Of a stretch of DNA of 64,000 nt, positions 47,485-57,624 are shown in pieces. The DNA comes from Lytechinus pictus (taxonomy: Eukaryota > Echinodermata > Echinoidea > Temnopleuroida > Toxopneustidae). The stretch spans positions 19,989,103 through 20,053,102 of the forward strand of contig NC_087254.1 in the NCBI RefSeq assembly GCF_037042905.1. Direction: 5' to 3'. How positions within the stretch are numbered: the first letter of the stretch is position 1; the number at the start of each line of letters is the position of its first letter. The translations under genes and the position numbers were made by a program. The notes below the pieces were generated by a model that saw only the letters and a program-made list of their open reading frames with translations, was not told where the DNA came from and searched no databases.

Positions 47485-49823
47485 ATGGGAAAACACGAGT
47501 ATAGAGGAGTACGAGCCCAGCGGGCTATGAATCTCGCAGCAGCTAGACGTGAGGAAAAAGAGAAAATGAAGCGTATGAAATATGGATACTACGACCCGAG
47601 TCGACCAGAGTTCTACCCCAGATCCTTGGCTCGTCCAACGACACCCCGCCCTCAGAGTGCAGGTCTGGCAATGAGGGGTACAGAGGCACGTGATATTGGC
47701 ATAGACTTGGGACCTGCCCCTGAGAAGCCGAAGGAAACGGTACGATCAACATCCTGGAAGTATCTCCACACGTGTGTTGGCATCATGGCTTTAGCAATGG
47801 TCGGAATTGGACTTCTTGTGGGGATCACCTCCCATTGGGTGACCAGTAGAGCTGGACAGGCTGGTATCGGTCTCATCTGCGGTGGGGTCGGACTCGTCAT
47901 AGGCGTCATCATCTTCGCATTCATACGGCTCAAGCACGCCAAGATGAAAGAAAAGAGGAGAGAAAAGAAGAAGGCAAAGACTGCTCTTGAAGCCGGTAAA
48001 AGTGGTGGGAAAGCGATTCAGACGAAAGGTACAGCTCAAGATCTTCCGATGAGACCAATGTCAAGCAAACCGAACAGGCCAACGAAGAGCAGGAACGAGA
48101 CGAAGGAGGAGAGGGAGGAGACAAGTTCATATGAAGAAAGGTAGTACTTTGTCATGTTCATGTCTAACTCATACTTTTCCGGACTTTTTTGCATTTACTA
48201 CGGGGAAACTCTCTGCAACGATCAATTCCTTTAAAAATGCAAATCAAATCACAATGGAGAGCTAAAAGGCTTTTGTCGAAAGTTGATGGACCGGGACAGC
48301 ATCGGAATCTCTTGACTGTAGACAACGACTTATTTGCAATTGTTCGTCCGGTGCAAATATTCGTATGATCTGCTCTGCCATTTCACTAACTTTCGTCAAA
48401 AGCCTTTCAGCTCCCCATTGTGATTTTAATTGCATTTCAAAAGGAATCAAGTGTTTGTAGGGACTTTCCCGTAGTAAATGCGAAAACTACCTATTTAATC
48501 TATGGGCACACAGTAGAACTTGTAGAAAAACAAGGCAAAATAAAGTATATGCAGTGGCGTAAGGGGGGCGGCTTTGAGGGCTCTTGCCCCCTCCAATTTC
48601 TTCAAGATCAAGAAAAAAGAGGAAATGAAAGAGAGAAGGGTGAAATCTTCGGAATATTCTGAATATGTCAAATTCTATCCGTTTTTTTTTGCGAGCTCGC
48701 CTTGCTCGCTCGCAACTTTGTTTTTTGAATAAATTTTACGCGGTACGCCAAATTTAGATCACCTCAAAGTTTTTGGCTCATTACGCTACTAAGTATAATT
48801 ATGATAATGATTGGGGTCCAAAAAGCAGTGCTCGCACTAGCGTACCTAACGGGGGGGGGGGGCAGGGGGACAGACTGCCCCCCCCCTGACGAGTCACAAC
48901 TCATGCAGAGGACGTATCCCTGCCCCCCTGACGAGTCACAACTCACGCAGAGGACGTATCCCTCCCCCTGACGAGTCACAACTGATCCATTTTTTTTTGC
49001 TTGTCAAATTTTTTCGAGGACGAAATCTCCTCCAAAAAATTTGCCCCCCCCCCTTTGGAAAATCCTAGGTACGCTGCTGAGTGCTCGTAAAGTACAGATT
49101 TGATTGTTGTGAACATTCATTGATTAATTTATTTCATTTAAATAATGTTGCAGATGGGAATGGGAGAGGGAACTGTTTACACAATATATATTTGCAAATT
49201 AGTAATCGGATGAAGAAAATGTAATTATCATCCGTAGGAAATTTATGGAATATAAGTATGATCATGACCATACTTTAGATTAAACTGTTTACAACAAATT
49301 TTCTCATTTATTCGTATTTCCTCTCCTCAATAAACAGTGAAGAGTAAAAATGATTCAACAAAGGGAAACATTGATGATGAACTTTATAGGCATACGAACA
49401 ATTGGGGATTAAGATAAAGGAAACAAAGAGGGCCTCTTCTGTCTAAATAAATATTATCTCATGTCTATTCATCTTCATTATTTAGTTCATCATGTACTGT
49501 ATACCTTCATCAATCTTCTTTCTTACACCACCCAACTTTTTTTAGTGCAGCTATCTGACATTACCTTTCTTTAAATCTTCAGTGGCAGTGAAGTGAACGA
49601 GGAGACGACATCAGATACGGCCAACATCGTCCCTAGATCAGTAAGCCGAACTAGTATGAGCCTCCAAGGTTCTATCAATATGAGTGCCATTCCTGAAGAC
49701 GAGGAGGAAGAGGAGCAGGAGAATGACAACAAGGCATCGTCATCGAAAAAGACCTCGGAGAGTAAAGACTTGGATAGTAATAGTTTACCAGGTGTAATTG
49801 TGACGTCAGAGAAAGATACGTAG
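47485..49823 (+). CDS. Cluster gene F: basic two-TM protein with acidic tail, no PPxY
   Basis: Exons 47485-48140 and 49583-49823 give 298 residues; donor AAAG|GTAGTA, acceptor AATCTTCAG|T, phase 2 (Ser219). Residues 1-60 are basic, with a charged helix (AARREEKEKMKRMKYG) and a Pro/Arg stretch. Helices lie at 95-116 and 124-147, with the loop SHWVTSRAGQAGIG where the others have NLGGW..S.LGI.G. A strongly basic segment (KMKEKRREKKKAK) follows. The tail is Ser/Glu-rich with a run of acidic residues (EDEEEEEQEN) and has no PPxY. Layout, orientation and the phase-2 intron tie it to the cluster although sequence identity is weak. It may be an outlying paralog with a different cytosolic partner. 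Confidence 0.75.
48191..48481. mobile_element. Inverted-repeat MITE in the gene F intron
   Basis: GCATTTACTACGGG at the left and CCCGTAGTAAATGC at the right are exact complements. Inner arms share AATCACAATGG(A/G)GAGCT and AAAGGCTTTTG(T/A)CGAAAGTT in inverse order. About 290 bp, non-coding. Confidence 0.85.
48551..48790. mobile_element. TTACGCCA-type G-rich element
   Basis: Starts GCAGTGGCGTAAGGGGGG, contains GCGAGCTCGCCTTGCTCGC, ends TCATTACGCTACT. Related to 13198-13455. Confidence 0.55.
48835..49079. mobile_element. G/C-homopolymer MITE with GACGAGTCACAACT minisatellite
   Basis: Ends CACTAGCGTACCT and CCTAGGTACGCTGCTG. Three copies of CTGACGAGTCACAACT with GCAGAGGACGTATCCCT between. Related to 35885-36212. 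Confidence 0.75.
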
Positions 49824-50040
49824 TTAGTGATTGTCAATGTCTCATTGCCGCTCATAGAATGTGAACAATTTCAACCCCAAATCAAATATTAATTGATTTT
49901 TGACTATTTAGTTACACTTCTTTGGGACTTCGTTTTATTTTCCGAATTGTCGGTCATTTTGAAACATATTGTTTGTGCAAACCCGGCGTTTACCAGATTC
50001 GAACCTCGAGGATAGCGCCAAATTAGTTCTTGATTAAGAA

Positions 50041-50132
<92 letters not shown>

Positions 50133-51860
50133 GAGGATTATGCACCCTGAGAGTAATGAGAACGTTTTCTAATGGGATGTTAACAAAAAAAATCACTATA
50201 TAGGCAGGAACGCCTTGCTTAGTTTGCTCGTTCTCAGGAATTGCGCAGTTTCTTCAAGAATAATTGTGCTCACTTTTCATGATTTGATTCACTCGATCAT
50301 GTGATCATTTGATTTTTTTCGAACTCATTTTTAGATAGTTACCAAATTTAGAATTACCATTAAAAGTTCACCACCCTTCTCAGTACCCGGATTAAAAAAA
50401 AAATCGGTGGTTAAAAAAAGGTATGACATTTTTAGGCTTTGATTGATTTCACAAACAGCTTATACGTACAGCGCGGTAAGTATGCAACTGAAGGAGTCGA
50501 TTGATCACAACATAACTAGGATCATGACGATAAATGTATGTTTCTCACATTCAAACAGAATGTTATAAACAAACAGAATATGAAAATATACATAAAACAA
50601 CAAGTCAATACAACTACAAGGTAAAAGGTGAACTCCATTCAACCTTGCAAAGGTAACCAGAAAAAAAAAACTAATTTGCATGTTTTTTATTACGAGTTGA
50701 TTATCATGATTATGAACGTGTTTTCATATTTAGTGGCTGAATTAAAACGACATTAAATTTTGTTGGCTTAATTTTTTTAGTACGATTTTCTTTTGACTGA
50801 TCATATATCTGATATGATGACTATAGATATTAAATATTTATTTTGTTTTATTTTTGTTCTGACTACTAATTTTCACTTAAAAAAATATTAAAAAACACGA
50901 TAAATACATTATGTATTTTAATTATTTGTGGATATGATTTTCGTTATATTTTGACATTGGAAATAAAAATAAAATCGGTAATGAATAAAACTTCCATATA
51001 ATCATCATTCCTTTTGTTTTGTGCAGATCAATTTTTTATTACTATTATTTTTGATGCTGTTGTTTTTTCCGATGTTTCCATAACACGACAGTATTCTTGG
51101 GGGTTAAGCGTTCCTTGCACCAAATCGTTGTCTAATGGATGGAAGTAAATAAAAAAGAATAATACGGCGTTGTTAAATGATGATCTGTCGCTTTGGGGTG
51201 AGTGTGAGTGTGTGTGTGTGTGGGTGGGGGGGGCAGAGATAGAGAGCAAGTACTAGTAAGTGATTGTTCATAATATTCAAGTAGGAAATCTCCCGTCAGT
51301 GACTGTTGCCGGTGTGTTACGCTGGAAAAGCATCCTCCCTTTTCCAAAATACGTTGCGGGAAAGGGGACTTTTCCCCACAATTTTTCTGGATGAGACATT
51401 AACGGAATGCCAATATATTGCAAAGGGTATATTGCTGGAATGGTACCTGTACTAGTCATCTTAGAATATTCGCACACAGAAATGTTTAAAAATCAATGTT
51501 ATCACTGAAATCATTTTTTTTTCGGTTAGAATCCCCAAAATCTTTTACCCGTACCTCTCTTAAACTTGATAAAAAGTGTTTCATTGTTTGCTGTAAAAAA
51601 ATGTGATTCATCGAGGCAAAAATATATTATGCCGATCATTTTTTTATTTCATTTATTTCCACAATAAGAGCAACACCAGTACATTTTTAATTATATCTCA
51701 ATCACTATCACAATTACAATTAAACTTACATTTGAAATATAACAATTTGATACAGTATAAACATATAGTTAACTCAACAGCTGTATCATGTTTATTGTGA
51801 AGGAAATCTTGTAAAAGCATATCTTGTGAATCAGGTTCTTCAATATCGAGTTCGCTATCA
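49824..51860. other. Intergenic with TA and GT microsatellites
   Basis: A (TA)n tract fills about 50042-50131 and a (GT)n/(G)n tract about 51195-51232. At 49990-50012 TACCAGATTCGAACCTCGA resembles an inverted box B, possibly a SINE fragment. No gene. Confidence 0.5.
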
Positions 51861-51870
51861 TGTTTATTAT

Positions 51871-51875
<5 letters not shown>

Positions 51876-51964
<89 letters not shown>
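51876..51964. repeat. (TA)n followed by (GT)n
   Basis: Pure dinucleotide tracts. An open frame reading poly-Tyr/Ile on the minus strand is an artefact. Confidence 0.9.
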
Positions 51965-51967
<3 letters not shown>

Positions 51968-52542
51968 TTATACATGTACAACAGCTTTGGCAACTCTTTT
52001 ATTTAAATATTTTGTGAAAGAAATGGATGAAGAGAACAATGGTAGGCGTAGCTTAAATCAAGGTTCCCCAGAGCTAACTACCCTTTGGAAAAATTGGTGA
52101 TGCCGAAAAATAAAACCTCAAACAATCCCATACCAAGTGGATGTATATATATATATATATATATATAAATGTGTAAAGTTATACATGTACAACAGCTTTG
52201 GCAACTCTTTTATTTAAATATTGTAAAGAATTGGATGAAGAGAACAATGGTAACCCACCTTCACCCGACAAAGGAAACCCACCTTCACCCGACAAAGGAA
52301 ATTATAATTGGTATAGTGTTGAAAATCTGTCTATCTGACGGTCAAGCGGATCGGGGTCGCCCTAGCCACTAACCCGTCTCTGTGGTCTAGTGGTTAAGGC
52401 ACCGGTGTTCAAAGCTGGGGGCCCGGGTTCGATTCCCGGCAGAGACATTTTTTCGGCATCACCAATTTTTCCAAAGGGTAGATAGCTCTGGGGAACCTTG
52501 ATTTAAGCTACGCCTACCATTGTTCTCTTCATCCAATTCTTT

Positions 52543-52547
<5 letters not shown>
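51965..52547. repeat. Composite direct and inverted repeat around a tRNA-like sequence
   Basis: A segment from TACATGTACAACAGCTTTGG through GAGAACAATGGTA (about 51970-52045) recurs directly at 52180-52252. The segment 52031-52113 (ending TTTGGAAAAATTGGTGATGC) recurs inverted at 52453-52538. The tRNA-like sequence lies just inside the inverted arm. TA microsatellites interrupt and flank it. Confidence 0.8.
52377..52448 (+). tRNA. tRNA-like sequence, apparent anticodon TCA
   Basis: The acceptor GTCTCTG pairs with CAGAGAC, the D region GTCTAGTGGTTAAGGC and T arm CCGGGTTCGATTCCCGG are intact, and the body resembles tRNA-Glu. The anticodon stem CCGGT/GCTGG pairs with wobbles and the loop GTTCAAA gives TCA, which would read UGA. 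It is too short for tRNA-Sec. Because it sits in a repeat it may be the head of a SINE or a tRNA pseudogene. Confidence 0.55.
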
Positions 52548-52575
<28 letters not shown>

Positions 52576-52578
<3 letters not shown>

Positions 52579-52667
52579 CACAAAAGGTTTAGTAAATGCC
52601 GTAGAAATAAAATCGTAGATTTTAAAAGAAGCATAGCTCTACGGCATTTACTAAACCTTTTGTGATT
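52576..52667. mobile_element. Perfect 29-bp inverted repeat in a TA tract
   Basis: The 29-bp arm 52576-52604 (AATCACAAAAGG...GCCGTAG) is exactly complementary to 52639-52667, with a 34-bp loop. (TA)n lies on the left and again about 30 bp to the right. Reads as a very small, young MITE or a hairpin-forming insertion. Confidence 0.85.
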
Positions 52668-52693
52668 ATTCTATTCCTTATGCCGAAGCAGAC

Positions 52694-52699
<6 letters not shown>

Positions 52700-52770
<71 letters not shown>
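52700..52770. repeat. (TA)n microsatellite
   Basis: Pure TA dinucleotide tract. Confidence 0.92.
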
Positions 52771-52774
<4 letters not shown>

Positions 52775-52927
52775 TTAGATATAAAATTTAAAATGCGCTA
52801 TTTGAGATTTTTTTCTACTCTGAATACGTGAATATGATTCACTTATTGTCATTTTCATCAAACGTGTGTTTCACTACTGGTAATGCTGACACCATTGCGT
52901 ACACCGCATGAAAAGCAAGGGGGGGGG

Positions 52928-52973
52928 AACCATTTGGAAAATATGTGCCGAGGCACATATTTTCCAAATGGTT
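52928..52973. repeat. Perfect 22-bp palindrome
   Basis: The arm AACCATTTGGAAAATATGTG-CC (52928-52949) is complementary to 52952-52973 with a two-base centre, directly after a G-tract. Confidence 0.88.
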
Positions 52974-53499
52974 ATTATATTCATCACATTATGAATGCAT
53001 GGCCAAAGGTAAATGTATTTTTTTTTCATGAGTAAATAAAGCGCTATTATCATTTTCTCAAGTTCACTGAACCTCATCGAATCTGTTAATAGCGTCTTTC
53101 ACGCGGCTATTGAAGTCTTTCCGTATCGAGCTATCGCATACTTCATGAACAAGGTATCGCCATGCACTTGCTGTAGATAATCACAAACCTAAGTAAATAA
53201 TGTGTAGTTGATATCTGGCATCCTTTAGTGTAGTTTATGTTTGGATCATTGGTATTTTAGCCATCGTATTCGTGAATTGTCTGGTCACTTCAGTTTTACA
53301 TGGCGGTCTTGTGACAGATTTGCAACATAGGGGAAATTAAGACCCCAATTAAGAGCCCATCTCCGAAATTCGGACACAATTTGCCCTAGACAACTACTGA
53401 GAGATGAAGGTTTGCAAAAGGTAAGGAAGTAGATACACCCGTCCATGATGCCCCTTTACATTGATCATCTGCAGTGACTATACTCTGAACGTTGCAGCG

Positions 53500-56188
53500 A
53501 TGGATGTTTTAACAGATATTGAACTTCAGGCAATCGCAGAGGAGGTTGGAGTGGAAATAGGCAGACTTGGTCAGTATTTAGGCTTCCCACATCACAAAGT
53601 TCAGTTTTACCAGTTACGTAATCGTATGACATGGTCATTCTCTGGAACCATGGAGTTGTTGTATTGTTGGAGGAGGAAAACGCGATTCACCAAGGATCAG
53701 AGAACAGTATTGATGAGCAGCCTCTCAGCTGCTGGTCTCGGAGATCTCGCCGACAGAATCCAGCAAGGTAGTTTTAAAAGAAGTCATTTTGTTTATTATT
53801 TATTATCACCATTTTTATGACGATGGTGATCATCATTATTATTGTCATTATTATTATCATTATTATCAGCATTATTATTATTATCATTATTATCATCATT
53901 ATCATATCAGCATTATTATATATCAATATTACTATTCTTATTCTTATTACCAAAATTATCATTATTATGATTATCATTATGTTTCTATTTTTTGTTTGTT
54001 TATTTATTTTTCGGTATTCAATTCCATGTAGGCAAGTTCACCAAATTCCAATTTCTGCAAAAATAGCATTACGATATGGTTTTATTGCCTCGCCTACATA
54101 GCATAACGACACTATAGGCGCAACACTGAAATCTTAAAAAGTTATTTTTTTAAAATGTCATTATACCTTGGGAAGTGGATATGGGTCTAATTCATGGAAT
54201 TTTGGACACAAGGGAGATCAATGCATTGCTGATCATTTTAAGTGAGTTTCAGGGCACAATATCAAGGTCAACGGTCATTTAGAGTTATCGAACTACATGA
54301 ATTGTGTTTTTTTGAATAATTATTCATCCTAGTTATTTTCCAAATAAGCATTGCTGCTATGGCTGCTATATTGGATCGCGTATCGCAGGCGAGACTGCCA
54401 GATGCGTTCCATTGGTAAAATATTGAGCCCCAGAATTCAATATTTCTGTTAACGCTTTCTTTCTTTTCGTTAGCGGTCAAATTTGGACAAATTTGCAAGA
54501 GATTTCCGAGATAAACTGTTTTTTGTGCTGAATATTATGTAGTATGCATTTATCTTTCTATCGGTATTGTCAATACACAAACGTTACATACTCATTTGCA
54601 CTTGTTCTTTTGTGCAGGTGAATTTATTGCACAAGGGCAAAACACAGATGAATATGCCTCTACAAGGCCCATAGCCACGAAGAAGGTTCTTGTCTACATG
54701 GTCTACGCTAGTTCGTTCTTTGTCCCTATCGCTAGTACCATATGGTCTGTTTCCTGTTTGAATCTACTTTTCCTGCCAGTGGAGATCAAAGAACTTCGGG
54801 GGCATCTTATAAGTTACTACGAGTCAAGCGTTTGCGACTTGAAGACTGTTCCATGGAACTCCTCCAGTATTTTAAAGCTTGATGAATTGTACATCAATTT
54901 AAATCTCTTAAATCATGACTTCAACAAAGGAAACGGATTGGTACGGAAACCTATTTCCCATTCAGAGCTTTTCGACCTGAAAGCAAAGAGCGGCAAAGTT
55001 GCAAAGAGGGTTCTCATTACAGGCGACGCAGGGACCGGTAAGACAACATTGTCTTGTAAAATAGCCCATGATTGGAGTAGGTGTTTGTGGGGATTCTCCA
55101 TCAGATGCACTCCTATTGTAATCCTTCTTCAGCTACGGTTGGTAGACCCTAAAAACAGTCTTGGCCAGGAGATCTTGAACCAAGGTCTGGTACCAACAGA
55201 TCGGCATGGTACTATAACAGCTGACTTGATCGACAACTATGTCAGCCGGAATCCAGAGAATGCTATCATTATCTTTGATGGATACGACGAGTATGTGGAT
55301 GGAAGTTTAAAGGAAATTACTAAAGGAGGGATCTTTGATATTCTCAGATATAAATCATTCAGGAACACGATTGTATTGGTCACTTGTAGGCCATGGCGAG
55401 AAGCAGACTTTGACGATATCCCTGACTATACTCACATCGAATTGACAGGATTCAATAATTCAAACGTGGTAGCATTTGTGAAGAATTTCTTTGGTCACAA
55501 CGAGAAGAAATCCGATAAGCTTCTGACATGGTTGTTTGGTGACGAGTACCTTGAATCAGCAGACCGACTACTGCAGGAACCAGAGGCCATAACCTGTGAT
55601 TATGATTACTCCAATTGTAGTATGAAAACCGTGTCCTACATGGCAAGGTACCCCCTATTTCTGACCATGTTTTGCGAGCTCTCAAAGAACGAAGACTTCC
55701 TGGTAGAGTCCTATAAGGTCTCTGACGTGTTCAATCATATCATAGAATACATGTACGAACAATACATAAATAAAATAAAAGACAGCAGAAGGGTAACAGA
55801 CCTTGTTGATTTCGACTGTTTAAAGGTTAATTTGGGAAAACCAGCATACGAAGGGTTTCAGGTACAAACAGATGAGACTCCCAAGGAGAAAACTGTGTTC
55901 ACTGTCGAAGAATTCGAAAACGACACAATATTCAGATTGGGAAGTGAAATCGGGTTCCTCACCAACATTCCAGAGCACAACTATTACCGAAACATAATGC
56001 CTCGACGAAAGGTCTACACCACTGAGTTCTTCCATAAGTTTGCCCAAGGGTATTTCGCATCTTGCTACCTTATGCATATCCAAAAGAAAGCAGTCAAAAG
56101 AGTGACTCCGGGAGGACGCTTCTACGTACAATCGTATGAACCACCATCAGGTTTTTATGGTATCGTCGGCAGGTTGGACAAGAACTGA
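53500..56188 (+). CDS. Death-NACHT protein (NLR-type innate immune sensor)
   Basis: Exons 53500-53767 and 54618-56188 join in phase 1 (AAG|GTAGTT to TTGTGCAG|GT) and give 612 residues. Exon 1 is a Death-fold domain (residues 4-88: LTDIELQAIAEEVG...LGQYLGFP...LLYCWRRKT...LSAAGLGDLADRI). Exon 2 has a hydrophobic stretch (about 113-143), then NACHT: Walker A GDAGTGKT at 225-232, Walker B IIIFDGYDE at 306-314 and a TCRPW sensor-like motif. A helical region continues to EPPSGFYGIVGRLDKN. NLRs of this architecture are expected to be cytosolic sensors that oligomerise through NACHT and signal through Death. Sea urchin relatives usually end in LRRs; none is seen here or in the following 1.4 kb. Either it is an LRR-less form, or a donor before the stop (for example GGCAG|GTTGGA, 56172) leads to exons I cannot identify. 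More 5' exons are possible. Confidence 0.85.
53800..53985. repeat. (ATT)n/(ATC)n microsatellite in the NLR intron
   Basis: Starts about 35 bp after the exon 1 donor. Confidence 0.88.
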
Positions 56189-57620
56189 ATTTGGGTAACC
56201 TTACCATTTTTAATGGTTATTGTTGAGGGAACTAGGAACGCCTGATTTAATACAAACTTGATCGTGTGCATAAATCAATTCACTCAAAGAAAGGCAATTA
56301 ATTAGCATAAGTGATTCATGGATCAGATGTAATTGGACCACCTGATTATTAATAAAAATCGGTTATATGAATAGTATATTAAACTGACTGTTCTACTGCA
56401 GTATAAAATACTTTCCTAAAAAATAAGATCGACCTAATTGGGTCGGAGAAGAAAGTTTGGAGCCAATGCTTGATAAGAGCAAATATGAATTGCAACATTG
56501 CGAAGTTTGTTATTTTAAGTAGAACTGATTATGTCCCTCGCACTTTTGCCTAAATAACCATCTAATCACCTTCCTTTATCTATCTTGTTATATATGTTCT
56601 TTCTTATCCTATCTTTGTCATTTCACGTCATTCTTCCTCTTCTTGTCCTGCTTCTGACGCACAACTCACGGTGTGACTGAACGCGCAACGCAGGTCAACT
56701 CTGGAAGATTTCTTTACATTTTCTATTTCCTCGGGGGATTTCCACACACATCACATGAATTGAACGCATCAATAGATTCACCACCTCACTCAAACTCTTG
56801 GAATACTCTTGTATGGCGACGGTACATCCAGATTTGAAATGAATATCAGTTTATTCTATTCCCACTGATGTAGGAGAATAGGCAGTGAAATAGTGAAATT
56901 ATAGTGAACTCGACTTACCATCTTTATGAATTTTGTTTCGTTTGAAGTTACCAGAGTTCATTGGTTGATGAAGGGGGTGGGACTGCTTTTGATGGTAAGA
57001 GGAAATGAGCATAAAAGTTGTAGAGGTTGGAGGGATGATGGTTGTGAGATTCGGTGTGGTGTGATTCTGACTGAATCACTATATTTCAAAGAATCACTTA
57101 TCATGCTTATCGTGCACCAGTGAAGTTTTGATGCTTTTGGATGACTTAGTCTTCAGTCATACTGTTGTCAGCAAGAACGAAGGAGTACCTCTCGTTGATA
57201 TACCGACCTGAAAATCTGAATGTACTCGACATGTTCTTTGGTAAGGCATTTATCCTTTTTTCATATACCAGGTACCTGGGAGAAAACATTGAGTCCTCGT
57301 TCAACTAGCACTTATGCTTTCTACTCTTGCACGTGAAATAAATCCCGACCATAACCATTTACCAATAAAAGGATTTACCACGTTAACGATTTCGACTCTA
57401 GTAAGTTGTCCTAAAAGTATTTGGCCATACATACCATGCCGTCAGAGTTTTATTGTCAGGGAAGCCTGGGTATGATTAACTGTCCCTGTCCAACCGTTAC
57501 TCAACCACACAATGGAAAGTTGTGTAAGATGGGTGTTTATTGAGCAGTCCCCATACAGAGAGTGGCCATTCTGTTGAGATTATCCAGGGTACCTACGAAG
57601 ATGGATTCTTCTAGGGCACA
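56189..57620. other. Intergenic between NLR and GPCR
   Basis: No LRR-like exon or other gene recognised. Confidence 0.5.
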
Positions 57621-57624
57621 GTCC

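Noticed and set aside
56926-57123. Possible LRR exon downstream of the NLR
   Set aside because: The 65-codon frame has no LxxLxLxxN pattern and no good acceptor.
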